The notes under the pieces were generated by a model, which saw only the letters and a program-made list of their open reading frames with translations, was not told where the DNA came from and did not search any database. This document shows positions 1 to 8,103 of a stretch of 32,153 nt of DNA, piece by piece. This stretch comes from Actinomycetes bacterium (GTDB lineage: Bacteria; Actinomycetota; Actinomycetes; Actinomycetales; Microbacteriaceae). The position numbers were made by a program, and so were the translations under genes. Where the stretch lies: positions 1 to 32,153 of the forward strand of contig JAKPAC010000018.1 of NCBI GenBank assembly GCA_029779645.1, read 5' to 3'. Each line of letters opens with the position of its first letter. Positions within the stretch are counted from its first letter, which is position 1.

Positions 1-105
1 ACCGGTCATCGCGGCGTACTCGCTCGGATAGTCGGATCGCACCTCGGCGACCATACGGACAGCGCGCTCACGAAGCTCGCGCGGGTACTTACTGGGACGT
101 CCCAT
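1..105 (-). CDS. IS3-family transposase OrfA, N-terminal fragment (runs off window)
   Basis: The 35 visible codons, starting at the ATG at 105-103, encode MGRPSKYPRELRERAVRMV followed by AEVRSDYPSEYAAMTG. This is the characteristic start of the helix-turn-helix OrfA subunit of actinobacterial IS3 transposases, which binds the element ends; the OrfB DDE catalytic part would lie beyond the window edge. A GGAAGGA ribosome-binding site precedes the start. The reading frame is intact as far as it can be seen. Whether the element is complete and active cannot be judged from this end alone. Confidence 0.85.
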   Translation of the reverse strand, partial: MGRPSKYPRELRERAVRMVAEVRSDYPSEYAAMTG

Positions 106-156
106 GAGACAGATCCTTCCAAGGAATCCTGTCTCCGGACACGCCGGGGCGAGTCA
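1..156 (-). mobile_element. IS3-family insertion sequence, left-end part only
   Basis: The terminus of an IS3-type element runs off the left edge of the window. Read on the minus strand it begins TGACTCGCCCCGGCGTGTCC at position 156, with the TG start and GC-rich terminal repeat typical of actinobacterial IS3 elements. A GGAAGGA Shine-Dalgarno and an orfA start follow. The boundary at 156/157 is supported because the bases to its right continue a different transposase gene (start codon at 173). The other end and any target duplication lie outside the window, so the exact edge is inferred. Confidence 0.75.
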
Positions 157-173
157 GCGTTAGCGTGGGACAC

Positions 174-232
174 GAAGACCTCCGGATGGGGAATAGGAAC
201 CTAGACAGCTCCACCCTCCACCGGAGGTCTTC
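174..232 (-). promoter_or_regulatory. Inverted repeat sequestering the IS481-like transposase ribosome-binding site
   Basis: A perfect 12-bp inverted repeat (GAAGACCTCCGG at 174-185, CCGGAGGTCTTC at 221-232) flanks a 35-base loop. The arm next to the GTG start at 173 contains the Shine-Dalgarno GGAGG. A transcript entering from outside the element would carry both arms and hide the ribosome-binding site. A transcript from the candidate internal -10 at 198-203 would contain only the second arm and remain translatable. This is the logic known for Tn10/IS10 and Tn5/IS50 protection against read-through; its use here is inferred. Confidence 0.55.
198..203 (-). promoter_or_regulatory. Candidate -10 box of the IS481-like transposase promoter
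   Basis: TAGGTT on the minus strand lies inside the loop of the inverted repeat, predicting a start near 191, after the first arm and before the second. No convincing -35 is visible. Confidence 0.35.
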
Positions 233-377
233 ATCAATTCAAGGGTCACACATCAACCAACGTCCCTGGGCAGTACACCTAGGACGCGCGCCGACGAGTG
301 AACAGCCTTTTTCGCGACATTTATCGAAAGGTGACGAAGCGGCGGCTCCGGCCTTGTGGTGCGCGCAGGCGATCGGT

Positions 378-383
378 ACGCTA
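378..383 (-). promoter_or_regulatory. Candidate leftward -10 box downstream of trmH
   Basis: TAGCGT on the minus strand lies 26 bases beyond the end of trmH and points toward the insertion sequences. In the usual actinobacterial order a promoter here would serve pheS. The rest of 278-409 shows no gene; 290-350 is more AT-rich than its surroundings. Confidence 0.25.
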
Positions 384-409
384 CCGCGACGGCGCGGGCG
401 GGACCGCGG

Positions 410-1219
410 CTACGGTGCGGGGGCGCGCTGCGCGAACGCGCTCTCGTACAGGCACACGCTGGCCGCCGTGGCGAGGTTGAGCGACTCGGCGCTGCCGTAG
501 ATGGGCAGGCGCAGCGCGAGGTCGGCGAGGGCGAGGTGCTCGTCGCTGAGCCCGTGCGCCTCGTTGCCGAACAGCCACGCCGTGGGCTCGGCGAGCGCGC
601 CCGCGGCGCGCGCCTCGAGGAGGTCCTCCCCCTTCACATCGGCGGCGACGATGCGCAGTCCGGCCGCGTGCGCGCGCTCGCGCACCGCGCCGAGCTCGCC
701 GCCGACCGAGACGGGGATGTGAAACAGCGAGCCCGTGGTGGCGCGCACGACCTTGGGGTTGTACAGATCGACGGTGCGCCCGGTGAGGACGACGGCGTCG
801 GCCCCGGCGGCATCCGCCGCACGGATGATGGTGCCGAGGTTGCCCGGGTCACGCACCTCCTCGCAGATGGCGATCAGGCGCGGCGCATCGGCGAAGATCT
901 GCTTGATCGAGGCCGGAAACTGGTGCGCCACGGCGACGAGCCCCTGCGGCGTGACCGTGTCGGCCATCGCGTCAAGCACCGCCTCGGTCACGAACTGCGC
1001 GGGCACGCCCGCGGCCTCGGCCGCCTGCGCGATGTGCGGGTGCCGCTCGAGCGCGGTGGGTGTTCCGAAGAGCTCGACCACGCCCTCCGGACGCCAGTGC
1101 AGGGCCTCTGCGACGGCCTGCGGGCCCTCCAGCAGGAAGAGTCCGCTCTCGGCGCGGGCGGCACGTTTGGTGAGCTTCGCCACCGCGCGAACGCGGGGCG
1201 AACGGGGGTTCTCGAGCAC
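410..1219 (-). CDS. TrmH/SpoU-family RNA 2'-O-methyltransferase
   Basis: This 269-residue SPOUT-class enzyme transfers a methyl group from S-adenosylmethionine to a ribose 2'-OH of rRNA or tRNA. Three family motifs are visible: [14 protein letters not shown] near the middle, [10 protein letters not shown], and the C-terminal [17 protein letters not shown] that forms the cofactor-binding knot. The N-terminal 80 residues look like the usual substrate-binding SpoU domain. It follows infC-rpmI-rplT, as in many Actinobacteria where pheST comes next; here insertion sequences follow instead. The GTG start has a -10 box exactly six bases upstream and is separated from rplT by a hairpin, so it is probably transcribed independently. 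The exact target nucleotide cannot be told from sequence. Confidence 0.9.
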   Translation of the reverse strand: MLENPRSPRVRAVAKLTKRAARAESGLFLLEGPQAVAEALHWRPEGVVELFGTPTALERHPHIAQAAEAAGVPAQFVTEAVLDAMADTVTPQGLVAVAHQFPASIKQIFADAPRLIAICEEVRDPGNLGTIIRAADAAGADAVVLTGRTVDLYNPKVVRATTGSLFHIPVSVGGELGAVRERAHAAGLRIVAADVKGEDLLEARAAGALAEPTAWLFGNEAHGLSDEHLALADLALRLPIYGSAESLNLATAASVCLYESAFAQRAPAP

Positions 1220-1225
1220 GTTCCC

Positions 1226-1231
1226 ACACTA
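1226..1231 (-). promoter_or_regulatory. -10 box of a predicted leaderless trmH transcript
   Basis: TAGTGT ends exactly six bases (GGGAAC) before the GTG at 1219, which places the transcription start on the start codon. The GGGAA could instead act as a weak ribosome-binding site if the transcript begins further upstream. Confidence 0.45.
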
Positions 1232-1274
1232 GCCGCAGTCCGCGCGCGAGCGCGGACGCGCAGCCCGCACACGC

Positions 1275-1310
1275 AAGATGGGGCGCATCCCGAAGGATGC
1301 GCCCCATCTT
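1275..1310 (-). terminator. Hairpin terminator after rplT
   Basis: A perfect 16-bp stem (1275-1290 with 1295-1310) closes a CGAA tetraloop 17 bases past the rplT stop. There is no long U tract, as is common for actinobacterial terminators. It separates the infC-rpmI-rplT unit from trmH. Confidence 0.75.
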
Positions 1311-1326
1311 TGGACGTGCGAAGCGA

Positions 1327-1713
1327 CTATGCCGAGACGCGCGGCGCCGAGGTGTCGGCGGGCAGTGCGGCCTTGGCGGTCGCCACGAGCGACGCGAACG
1401 TCTTCGGGTCGACCACTGCCAGCTCGGCGAGCATGCGACGGTCGACCTGGACCCCCGCGAGGCCGAGGCCCTGGATGAAGCGGTTGTACGTCATGCCGTT
1501 GGCACGCGCGGCGGCGTTGATGCGCTGGATCCACAGACGACGGAAGTCGCCCTTGCGCTTGCGACGGTCGCGGTAGGCGTACACGAGCGAGTGCGTGACC
1601 TGCTCCTTCGCCTTGCGGTACAGGCGCGAACGCTGGCCGCGGTACCCGGAGGCACGCTCCAGGATGACGCGACGCTTCTTGTGGGCGTTGACAGCCCGCT
1701 TGACTCTAGCCAT
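1327..1713 (-). CDS. rplT: 50S ribosomal protein L20
   Basis: At 128 residues this is the expected size for bL20, a 23S rRNA-binding protein needed for early 50S assembly. The highly basic N-terminus [15 protein letters not shown] and the internal [11 protein letters not shown] and [14 protein letters not shown] motifs are diagnostic. A short C-terminal extension (about the last 12 residues, S-A-P-R-V-S-A) goes beyond the conserved fold. It is the last gene of infC-rpmI-rplT, 38 bases after rpmI, and is followed by a strong hairpin. In several bacteria L20 represses this operon through the mRNA; no such site can be assigned here with certainty. Confidence 0.98.
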   Translation of the reverse strand: MARVKRAVNAHKKRRVILERASGYRGQRSRLYRKAKEQVTHSLVYAYRDRRKRKGDFRRLWIQRINAAARANGMTYNRFIQGLGLAGVQVDRRMLAELAVVDPKTFASLVATAKAALPADTSAPRVSA

Positions 1714-1751
1714 TTCTCAAAATTCCTAACGTATGGGTGTGAGCGCGCGGC

Positions 1752-1946
1752 TCAGCGAGCGAGAAGCTTGTTCGCGACCTTGGCGTCTGCCTTCGACAGC
1801 ACCTGGTCCTGGTTGAGGCGACGACGGCGCTGGCCGGTCTTGCCCTCGAGGTTGTGGCGCATGCCGGCCTGCTGCTTCTTGAGCTTGCCGGTGCCGGTGA
1901 TCTTGAAGCGCTTCTTGGCACCCGAGTGGGTCTTCTGCTTCGGCAT
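1752..1946 (-). CDS. rpmI: 50S ribosomal protein L35
   Basis: The 64 residues begin [15 protein letters not shown] and contain the family pattern [15 protein letters not shown]. The protein is small, basic and of normal length for bL35 of the large ribosomal subunit. An AAGGAAC Shine-Dalgarno sits just upstream of the ATG. It lies between infC (56 bases upstream) and rplT, the classic translation-factor/ribosomal-protein operon. Confidence 0.98.
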   Translation of the reverse strand: MPKQKTHSGAKKRFKITGTGKLKKQQAGMRHNLEGKTGQRRRRLNQDQVLSKADAKVANKLLAR

Positions 1947-2002
1947 CGTGTTCCTTCGTTCTTCTCTCTCGTCCTCGTCGCTCGCACGGCGGGGATGGGT
2001 GG

Positions 2003-2653
<651 letters not shown>

Positions 2654-2701
2654 GCGGGACTCCTCTTCGTGCGATGGTGGCCACCGAGACACGAAGGTCG
2701 T

Positions 2702-2729
2702 GTGTCGGGCGAACGATCGCTCACGACAC
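2702..2729 (-). promoter_or_regulatory. Stem-loop in the infC leader
   Basis: GTGTCG (2702-2707) pairs with CGACAC (2724-2729), and an inner GCGA/TCGC stem continues the helix. It lies 48 bases upstream of the infC start in the presumed 5' leader. It could be part of an operon control element; the length is modest and chance pairing in GC-rich DNA cannot be excluded. Confidence 0.3.
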
Positions 2730-2822
2730 CGCCGGCACGCGATGCGAATCGTCGTGCTGGTTCTGCACCCATTCGACGAGCGCACGCCATCTGGCGCGAT
2801 CTCGCGGAGTGCAAAGACCCGG

Positions 2823-2842
2823 TAACCTTGTAAGGCGGTCAA
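2823..2842. promoter_or_regulatory. Divergent promoter region between infC and the DUF1844 gene (candidate elements)
   Basis: The 265-base gap between infC and the DUF1844 gene must hold both promoters. On the minus strand TTGACC (2842-2837) is a good -35 for infC, but no matching -10 stands out at the right distance. On the plus strand TAACCT (2823-2828) is a candidate -10 for the DUF1844 gene. The assignments are tentative. Confidence 0.3.
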
Positions 2843-2918
2843 CGCGGGTGGGACGTGAATCCTCTTTCGCACCGAGGCGATGCCCCGGAGCCCGCACCAC
2901 TCTAGCAGAGGAAGAGCA

Positions 2919-3362
2919 TTGACGACTACTCCGGGCGAAGCACCCGACAACGAAGCATCCGCCCCCCGCAGGGAGAGCACTGTGGATGCCGCAGCGCTGG
3001 CCGAGCGCGAGGCGCAATGGGCCGCCGAGGAAGCGGCGGCCAGCTCGGCCTCCCGTGACATCGCCGACGTGCCCGCCGTCGAGGTGATCACCACGACCGC
3101 CGTGCACCTGATGAGCGCGGCGGCCGTGAAGTGCGGCCTCGCCGACGACCCGGATCGGCAGATGGACCTCGACGAGGCGCGCAAGCTCATCAACGCCCTG
3201 GCGGGCCTGATCACGGCGGGCGCGCCCGAGATCAGCGACATGCACGCCCGCTCGCTGCGCGACGGTCTGCGTTCGCTGCAGCTCGCGTTCCGCGAGGCAT
3301 CGCGCTTCCCCGACCCGATCGGCAAGGGGCCGGGCGAGAAGTGGACCGGCCCGGTCAACTAG
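2919..3362 (+). CDS. DUF1844 family protein, actinobacterial
   Basis: This 147-residue protein of unknown function carries the DUF1844 core: [37 protein letters not shown] and [16 protein letters not shown]. The last 15 residues are Pro/Gly-rich (P-G-E-K-W-T-G-P-V). The first 50 residues are a variable Ala/Glu-rich leader. I chose the TTG at 2919 because an AGAGGA ribosome-binding site ends about six bases upstream; an in-frame ATG 13 codons earlier has none. No signal peptide is visible. It is divergent from infC, a neighbourhood common for this family in Actinobacteria, and it ends at a strong hairpin shared with the convergent sseB-like gene. Confidence 0.85.
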   Translation: MTTTPGEAPDNEASAPRRESTVDAAALAEREAQWAAEEAAASSASRDIADVPAVEVITTTAVHLMSAAAVKCGLADDPDRQMDLDEARKLINALAGLITAGAPEISDMHARSLRDGLRSLQLAFREASRFPDPIGKGPGEKWTGPVN

Positions 3363-3375
3363 CCGGCACCCACGA

Positions 3376-3417
3376 CGAAGGGCCCGGTGCCGCAGCGATG
3401 CGGCACCGGGCCCTTCG
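3376..3417. terminator. Bidirectional terminator between convergent genes
   Basis: A perfect 19-bp stem (3376-3394 with 3399-3417) closes a GCGA loop between the stops of the DUF1844 gene (plus) and the sseB-like gene (minus). The symmetry and placement suggest it ends transcription in both directions. Confidence 0.85.
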
Positions 3418-3450
3418 CGTTCGCACGACGCGCGGGGTCTGCTGAGCGCC

Positions 3451-4254
3451 TCAGGCGGAGCGGACCAGCTTGACCGTGAGCGAGTCGACGAGCACCGCGA
3501 TGCGGTCGTCGGCGGCCCAGCGACCGGCGAGGCGGGCGAGCACCGCGTCGAGCTCGGCGGAGCTGAGCCCCTCGAGCAGCTCGAGGCTGACGACGAGCTC
3601 CGGGCCGCGCAGCCGCGCCTGCGGATCGCCGTCGGCCAGCTGCACGTCGACGACCGCAAGCTCGGTGGCGATGCTCTCGAGAAACGCCTGGCGCACGTCA
3701 GGCGACTGCCAGCTCGGCGCCCAGGGCTCGCCCTGGGCGATGGCCCACACCGCCGGGCGGCGAACCACGAACTCGGTGGCTGATCCGGGGTCGATGACAA
3801 GGAGGTCGGTGGCGTCGGCGGCTGCGGCGAGGGCCGCCCGAACGCCGTCGGCGGGCACCGGGCGGGCCGCGGCATCCCACCGTACCATCGCGGCGACGTC
3901 GCTGAACAGCGGCAGCACGCGGCGCCCGTCGGGGGCCGCCACCGTGACGATGGAGAGCTCCTGCGTCTTGTCGACGAGCAGGCCGTTCGGGCCCACGCCC
4001 TCGTCACCGCGCTCGGCCAGCAGCGGGATCAGGAGCCGGGCGGTGCGCAGCGCCTCGATCACCGCGACCTGCGTGCCCTCGCCGCCGATGAAGGCGGCAA
4101 GGGCCGCGGCGAGCTCCGGAGATGCGCTGCCGTCATCGCCGGCGTGCGGGTTCTCTTGGAAGGCGCGCCCCTTCCAGGGCACGCCTGCCGAGTCCGCGAG
4201 TGCGGCGGGATCGGCCGACTCGGCCTCGGAGGGCTCGCTACGCGGATGCGACAT
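3451..4254 (-). CDS. SseB-like N-terminal domain protein
   Basis: This 267-residue protein is a probable member of the SseB N-terminal domain family, whose cellular role in Actinobacteria is not established. Recognisable stretches are [33 protein letters not shown] and [22 protein letters not shown]. The first 45 residues are acidic and disordered-looking and include [10 protein letters not shown]. The ATG at 4254 overlaps the end of hisA by 17 bases, so it is probably translated by coupling as the last gene of the his cluster. It ends before the 3376-3417 hairpin. A link to histidine synthesis is suggested only by position. Confidence 0.75.
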   Translation of the reverse strand: MSHPRSEPSEAESADPAALADSAGVPWKGRAFQENPHAGDDGSASPELAAALAAFIGGEGTQVAVIEALRTARLLIPLLAERGDEGVGPNGLLVDKTQELSIVTVAAPDGRRVLPLFSDVAAMVRWDAAARPVPADGVRAALAAAADATDLLVIDPGSATEFVVRRPAVWAIAQGEPWAPSWQSPDVRQAFLESIATELAVVDVQLADGDPQARLRGPELVVSLELLEGLSSAELDAVLARLAGRWAADDRIAVLVDSLTVKLVRSA

Positions 4255-4984
4255 CCAGCGCCTCGGCCAGGGTGAACGCGCCCGCGTAGAGGGCCTTGCC
4301 GACGATCGCGCCCTCGACACCCAGGGGCACGAGCGCGCGCAGCGCAGCGATGTCGTCGAGGTTGGCGACGCCGCCGGAGGCGATGACCGGCCGGTTCGTG
4401 CGTGCGGTGATCTGCCGGAGCAGCTCGAGGTTCGGCCCCTGGAGGGTGCCGTCCTTGGTCACGTCGGTGACGACGTAGCGGCTGCAGCCGGCGGCCTCGA
4501 GGCGGTCGAGCACCGTCCACAGGTCGCCGCCGTCCTTCGTCCAGCCGCGTGCGGCGAGCGTGGTGCCGCGCACGTCGAGTCCTACCGCGATGGCCTCGCC
4601 ATAGCGCCCGATCACGTTGGCCGCCCACTCCGGGTTCTCGAGCGCCGCGGTGCCGAGGTTGATCCGCGAGACGCCGGTCTCGAGCGCCGCCTCCAGCGAC
4701 GCGTCGTCGCGGATGCCGCCGGACAGCTCGATCTTCACGCCGCGCACCGAGCGGATCACCTTGCGGATCACCGCGCCGTTGTTGCCGCGACCGAACGCCG
4801 CGTCGAGGTCGACGAGGTGGATCCACTCGGCGCCCTGGCTGACGAAATCGGCTGCCGCGTCGGTCGGGTCGCCGTAGCTGGTCTCGGTGCCGGCCTCGCC
4901 CTGCGTGAGGCGCACGGCCTTGCCGCCGGCGACGTCAACAGCCGGGAGCAGGACGAGTTCGGGGGTGGAGGTGAATTCGCTCAT
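4238..4984 (-). CDS. hisA/priA: ProFAR isomerase, probably bifunctional HisA/TrpF (PriA)
   Basis: This 248-residue (beta/alpha)8-barrel enzyme performs the Amadori rearrangement of ProFAR to PRFAR in histidine synthesis. The general acid/base aspartates are visible at D17 ([14 protein letters not shown]) and D174 (V-T-D-V-T-K-D-G-T), as is the phosphate-binding S-G-G-I-R-D-D. Residues R146-G147-W148 match the Arg/Trp loop pair that gives mycobacterial PriA its second activity on phosphoribosylanthranilate, so a dual His/Trp role is likely. This would be firmer if the genome lacks a separate trpF. It lies 54 bases after hisH with AAGGAAT as ribosome-binding site, and its 3' end overlaps the sseB-like gene. 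Confidence 0.93.
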   Translation of the reverse strand: MSEFTSTPELVLLPAVDVAGGKAVRLTQGEAGTETSYGDPTDAAADFVSQGAEWIHLVDLDAAFGRGNNGAVIRKVIRSVRGVKIELSGGIRDDASLEAALETGVSRINLGTAALENPEWAANVIGRYGEAIAVGLDVRGTTLAARGWTKDGGDLWTVLDRLEAAGCSRYVVTDVTKDGTLQGPNLELLRQITARTNRPVIASGGVANLDDIAALRALVPLGVEGAIVGKALYAGAFTLAEALDVASA

Positions 4985-5038
4985 GATTCCTTGGGTGCCG
5001 CGGCGCGGCGGTTAGGGTGCCTTCGCACGGGGTGATGA

Positions 5039-5689
5039 CTAGGAGCCGGCGCTCGACAGCGTGCCTGTCCAGTTGCGCAGCAGCTGGATGCCGGCCTCGC
5101 CGGACTTCTCCGGGTGGAACTGCGTGGCCGCGAGCGGCCCGTTCTCGACGGCGGCGAGGAAGGGCACGCCGTGCTCGGACCAGGTCGCGACCGGCTCGGG
5201 GAACGGCGCCTGCACGTCGAACAGCCAGGACTGCGCGGCGAACGAATGCACGAAGTAGAAGCGCTCGTCCTCGATGCCCGCGAACAGCCGGGTGCCGGCG
5301 CCGGGCCGGACGGTGTTCCAGCCGATGTGGGGCAGGATCGGGGCATCCAAGGCGCGCACGGCGCCGGGCCACTCGCCGAGGCCCTCGGTCTCGACGCCGC
5401 CCTCGACACCCTGCTCGAACATGATCTGCATGCCGACGCAGATGCCGAGCACCGGCCGACCGCCGGAGAGTCGCTTGTCGATGATGCTGTCGCCGCCGCT
5501 CGCGCGAAGCGCCTCCGCGACCGCCGCGAAGGCGCCCACGCCGGGCACGACGAGCCCGTCCGCCTCGAGCGCCGCCACGCGGCTGCGCGTGAGCTCGACG
5601 TCGGCGCCTGCGGCTTGCAGCGCCTTGACGGCGGAGTGGACGTTGCCCGACCCGTAGTCGAACACCACGACCCGAGGGCGTCGGGTCAC
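5039..5689 (-). CDS. hisH: Imidazole glycerol phosphate synthase, glutamine amidotransferase subunit
   Basis: The 216-residue class I glutaminase produces ammonia for HisF, forming imidazole glycerol phosphate and AICAR. The nucleophile Cys lies in V-L-G-I-C-V-G-M-Q, the catalytic His-Glu in Q-F-H-P-E-K-S, and the oxyanion region in V-P-G-V-G-A-F. The GTG start overlaps the hisB stop as GTGA, so translation is coupled. The partner hisF is not in this window; hisA follows directly. A short C-terminal [10 protein letters not shown] tail is unremarkable. Confidence 0.97.
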   Translation of the reverse strand: MTRRPRVVVFDYGSGNVHSAVKALQAAGADVELTRSRVAALEADGLVVPGVGAFAAVAEALRASGGDSIIDKRLSGGRPVLGICVGMQIMFEQGVEGGVETEGLGEWPGAVRALDAPILPHIGWNTVRPGAGTRLFAGIEDERFYFVHSFAAQSWLFDVQAPFPEPVATWSEHGVPFLAAVENGPLAATQFHPEKSGEAGIQLLRNWTGTLSSAGS

Positions 5690-6342
5690 AGCGCGCCCTT
5701 CGTGCTCGGCACGCCGACGACGAGCGGGTCGTAGGCCTTCGCCTGCCGGAACGCGCGCGCGAACGCCTTGAACTCGGCCTCGGCGATGTGGTGCGGGTCA
5801 CGCCCGCCCATGAGGGTCACGTGCACCGTCAGTCCGCCGTTCAACGCGATCGCCTCGAAGACGTGCCGCACGAGGGAACCGGTGAAGTGTCCGCCGATGA
5901 GGTGGAACTCGAAGCCAGCGGGCTCTCCCTCGTGGACGAGGAAGGGACGGCCTGAGATGTCGACGACGGCCTGCGCGAGCGCCTCGTCCAGCGGGACGAG
6001 GGCGTCGCCGTAGCGGGCGATGCCCGCCTTGTCGCCGAGCGCCTCACGGATGGCCTGGCCGAGCACGATCGCGATGTCTTCCACGGAGTGGTGCGCGTCG
6101 ATGTGCGTGTCGCCCTTGGCCCGCACCGTGAGGTCGGTGAGCGAGTGCTTCGCGAACGCGGTCAGCATGTGATCGAAGAACGGGACGCCGGTGTCGATGT
6201 CGCTCGCGCCCGTGCCGTCCAGGTCGAGCGACAGCTCGACGGTCGCCTCGCTGGTCACACGGCTGCGCTGGGCCCGGCGATGCGGGCGCGCATTCGCGCT
6301 CTGGAGTTCGGTCTGGCCGTCGATGGGCGCCTGGGTGCTCAT
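5686..6342 (-). CDS. hisB: Imidazoleglycerol-phosphate dehydratase
   Basis: This monofunctional 218-residue IGPD is a manganese enzyme that dehydrates imidazole glycerol phosphate. Both metal-binding His motifs of the duplicated fold are present: D-A-H-H-S-V-E-D near the middle and [10 protein letters not shown] near the end, with F-F-D-H-M-L and G-H-F in between. The conserved domain starts around residue 27 ([10 protein letters not shown]); the first 26 residues are a polar extension rich in Gln, Arg and Ala. The ATG overlaps the hisC stop as ATGA. A TAGACT seven bases before the ATG, inside hisC, could give a minor internal leaderless transcript, but coupling is the simpler explanation. 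Confidence 0.97.
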   Translation of the reverse strand: MSTQAPIDGQTELQSANARPHRRAQRSRVTSEATVELSLDLDGTGASDIDTGVPFFDHMLTAFAKHSLTDLTVRAKGDTHIDAHHSVEDIAIVLGQAIREALGDKAGIARYGDALVPLDEALAQAVVDISGRPFLVHEGEPAGFEFHLIGGHFTGSLVRHVFEAIALNGGLTVHVTLMGGRDPHHIAEAEFKAFARAFRQAKAYDPLVVGVPSTKGAL

Positions 6343-7427
6343 GAGCTCGAGTCTATCGAAGCCATCGCATCGAGAAACGCGGTGGTCTCCTCGGCCGTTC
6401 CGGCCGTGACGCGCAGGTGACCGGGGATTCCCAGATCACGCACGAGGATGCCGCGATCGTAGAGCTGCTGCCAGGCTCCGGCGGGATCAGCCACCCCGCC
6501 GAACATGACGAAGTTCGCCCACGACGGCATCGGGGTGAAGCCGAGCTCGCGCAGTCGGGCCGAGATGCGGTCGCGCTGCACGACGATCTCATCCACCATC
6601 GCGAGCATCGCCGGCGCGTGCGCGAGCGCGCCGAGCGCCGCCGCCTGCGTGAGGGCGCTCAGGTGATACGGCAGGCGCACCAGCCGAAGCGCGTCGACGA
6701 CGGCCGGGTGCGCGGCGAGGTAGCCCACGCGCGCGCCGGCGAAGGCGAACGCCTTGCTCATCGTTCGCGAGATGATCAGCCGCTCGCGGCCCGGCAGCAG
6801 CGTGAGCGCCGACGGCTGCTCCTTGGGCGCGAACTCCCAATACGCCTCATCGACGATGACGATGCCGCGGGCAGCCTCGTAGACCGCCTCGATGACGTCG
6901 AGCGGGAGCGGCGTGCCGGTCGGGTTGTTGGGCGAGCAGAGGATCACGACGTCGGGGTCGGCCGCGGCCACCTGCGCCGCCGCGTCTGCCGCGTCGAGCG
7001 AGTAGTCGGCCGCTCGCGTGCCCTCGGTCCAGCGCGCGCCGGTGCCGCGGGTGAGCAGCGGGTACATCGAGTAGCTGGGACCGAAGGTGAATGCGGTGCG
7101 GCCGGGGCCGCCGAACGCCTGCAGCACGTGCTGCAGCACCTCGTTGGATCCATTGCCGGCCCAGATGTTCGCGCGCGTGAGGCCGTGGCCGAGGTAGCCC
7201 GCGAAGGCGTCGCGAAGCTCGATGAACTCGCGGTCGGGATAGCGGTTGACGCTCTCGAGCGCCGCGGCGATGCGTGCGACGATATCGGCCGAGACCTCGG
7301 CGGGAACCTGATGAGCGTTCTCGTTGACGTTCAGCGTGATCGGCAGCGGCGCCTGCGGGGCGCCGTACGGTGTCTGCCCGCGCAGCTCGTCGCGCAGCGG
7401 GAGGTCGTCAAGAGTAATTTCGCTCAC
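6339..7427 (-). CDS. hisC: Histidinol-phosphate aminotransferase
   Basis: This 362-residue fold-type I PLP enzyme makes histidinol phosphate from imidazole acetol phosphate. Visible motifs are L-N-V-N-E-N-A near the N-terminus, G-N-G-S-N-E-V-L, the cofactor-contacting C-S-P-N-N-P-T-G-T, the V-D-E-A-Y-W-E-F aspartate/tyrosine pair, and the Schiff-base lysine in S-R-T-M-S-K-A-F. I chose the GTG at 7427 because homology starts at S-E-I-T-L-D-D-L-P and a -10 box ends exactly six bases upstream; the ATG at 7505 would add 26 unconserved residues. It is the first gene of hisC-hisB-hisH-hisA-sseB and probably drives the whole unit from a leaderless promoter. Confidence 0.95.
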   Translation of the reverse strand: MSEITLDDLPLRDELRGQTPYGAPQAPLPITLNVNENAHQVPAEVSADIVARIAAALESVNRYPDREFIELRDAFAGYLGHGLTRANIWAGNGSNEVLQHVLQAFGGPGRTAFTFGPSYSMYPLLTRGTGARWTEGTRAADYSLDAADAAAQVAAADPDVVILCSPNNPTGTPLPLDVIEAVYEAARGIVIVDEAYWEFAPKEQPSALTLLPGRERLIISRTMSKAFAFAGARVGYLAAHPAVVDALRLVRLPYHLSALTQAAALGALAHAPAMLAMVDEIVVQRDRISARLRELGFTPMPSWANFVMFGGVADPAGAWQQLYDRGILVRDLGIPGHLRVTAGTAEETTAFLDAMASIDSSS

Positions 7428-7433
7428 CCCGCC

Positions 7434-7439
7434 ATCGTA
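7434..7439 (-). promoter_or_regulatory. -10 box of a predicted leaderless hisC transcript
   Basis: TACGAT ends six bases (GGCGGG) before the GTG at 7427, so transcription is predicted to begin at the start codon. No strong -35 is visible. It serves the his cluster. Confidence 0.5.
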
Positions 7440-7571
7440 GAACAGTGCGACTGCCGGGTTGCTCTCGATCGCCGGCGTCGCGCCCGCGGAGTCGCGGTCG
7501 TGCATCTCGCCGGCACTCGCCGGCAGAATGCCCCGGCAGCAGACCCTGGCGGCACGCCCCGGCGCGCGTCG

Positions 7572-7994
7572 CTACTGGCGCGCCGAGTACTCGGTGGGGA
7601 TGGCCAGGCGCTGCCCGGCCACGAGCTGCGCCGACTCGAGCGCGTTGAGTCGCTTGATCGCGTCGACGACGTCGCGCGGGTCGGCCGAGGGCGCGATCTC
7701 GCTCGCGATCCCCCACAGCGTCTCGCCGGGAGCGATCATCACTGTGTCGAACGTCACCGCGGCGCCGCCGGCGGTGTCGGGAGCGGCGGCGGCCGACGTG
7801 GCGCCGAGCGCGGTGAACGCGAGCGCGGCCGCAAGCGGCGCGGCCACCAGCGTTGTCAGCACCGCGCGACCGCGGCGGGTCAGCCGGAGGCGGGTCGCGG
7901 CCGGACGCGCGCCGGACGGCTGCGCACCGCGGACGGCGCGGACGCCCTCGTGCGTTGCGGAGAGCGAGGTGGCAGGAATCGTTGCGATGCTCAT
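7572..7994 (-). CDS. LysM-domain membrane protein, candidate SOS-induced division suppressor (ChiZ/YneA-like)
   Basis: The 140-residue protein has a basic cytoplasmic N-terminus (residues 1-43, R-L-R-L-T-R-R-G-R), one hydrophobic segment (about 45-71, ending A-A-A-A-P) and a single extracytoplasmic LysM domain (about 84-133, with P-G-E-T-L-W-G-I-A and L-V-A-G-Q-R-L-A-I-P) that should bind peptidoglycan. It is divergent from lexA, exactly where Mycobacterium chiZ, Corynebacterium divS and Bacillus yneA lie, and those are SOS-controlled inhibitors of cell division. A consensus-like promoter with LexA-like sites precedes it. The division role is inferred from architecture and position. An AGAGGAAG ribosome-binding site supports the ATG. 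Confidence 0.85.
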   Translation of the reverse strand: MSIATIPATSLSATHEGVRAVRGAQPSGARPAATRLRLTRRGRAVLTTLVAAPLAAALAFTALGATSAAAAPDTAGGAAVTFDTVMIAPGETLWGIASEIAPSADPRDVVDAIKRLNALESAQLVAGQRLAIPTEYSARQ

Positions 7995-8029
7995 GATGTC
8001 TTCCTCTTTGCGAGACCTCGGCGGGACTG

Positions 8030-8061
8030 GTGACCGGCACTCGGCCGGGAGTGCCGGTCAC
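8030..8061 (-). promoter_or_regulatory. Perfect inverted repeat in the 5' leader of the LysM gene
   Basis: A 13-bp perfect stem (8030-8042 with 8049-8061) closes a six-base loop, about 35 bases upstream of the LysM gene start and inside its predicted leader of about 100 bases. A weaker GCCC/GGGC hairpin follows at about 8071-8085. It may be an mRNA stability or attenuation element, or a protein-binding palindrome; its function is unknown. Confidence 0.5.
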
Positions 8062-8103
8062 GAAGAGCGGAACGCCCGCGTGGGCATTCGTAACTCTGTA
8101 CCG

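Larger units (their letters stand above)
157..277 (-). mobile_element. IS481-like element, left end, interrupted by the IS3 element
   Basis: On the minus strand the sequence starts TGTACTGCCCAGGGACGTTG at 277, resembling IS481-family terminal repeats. About 100 bases later comes GGAGG and a GTG at 173 followed by codons for M-S-H-A-N-A, the usual opening of IS481-type transposases. The frame is broken at 156/157, where the IS3 end begins. The family call rests on recalled motifs, not a search. As a cross-check, the plus strand of the same terminus reads N-V-P-G-Q-Y-T-stop (259-282), a tail seen in IS481 transposases whose opposite terminal repeat overlaps the gene end. Confidence 0.6.

Noticed and set aside
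165..500. A 111-codon plus-strand frame across the IS remnant and the end of trmH
   Set aside because: It crosses an element boundary and the antisense of trmH, and its translation has no recognisable features.
7425..7505. Longer HisC starting at the ATG at 7505
   Set aside because: The extra 26 residues are not HisC-like, and the GTG at 7427 has a well-placed -10 box and coincides with the start of homology.
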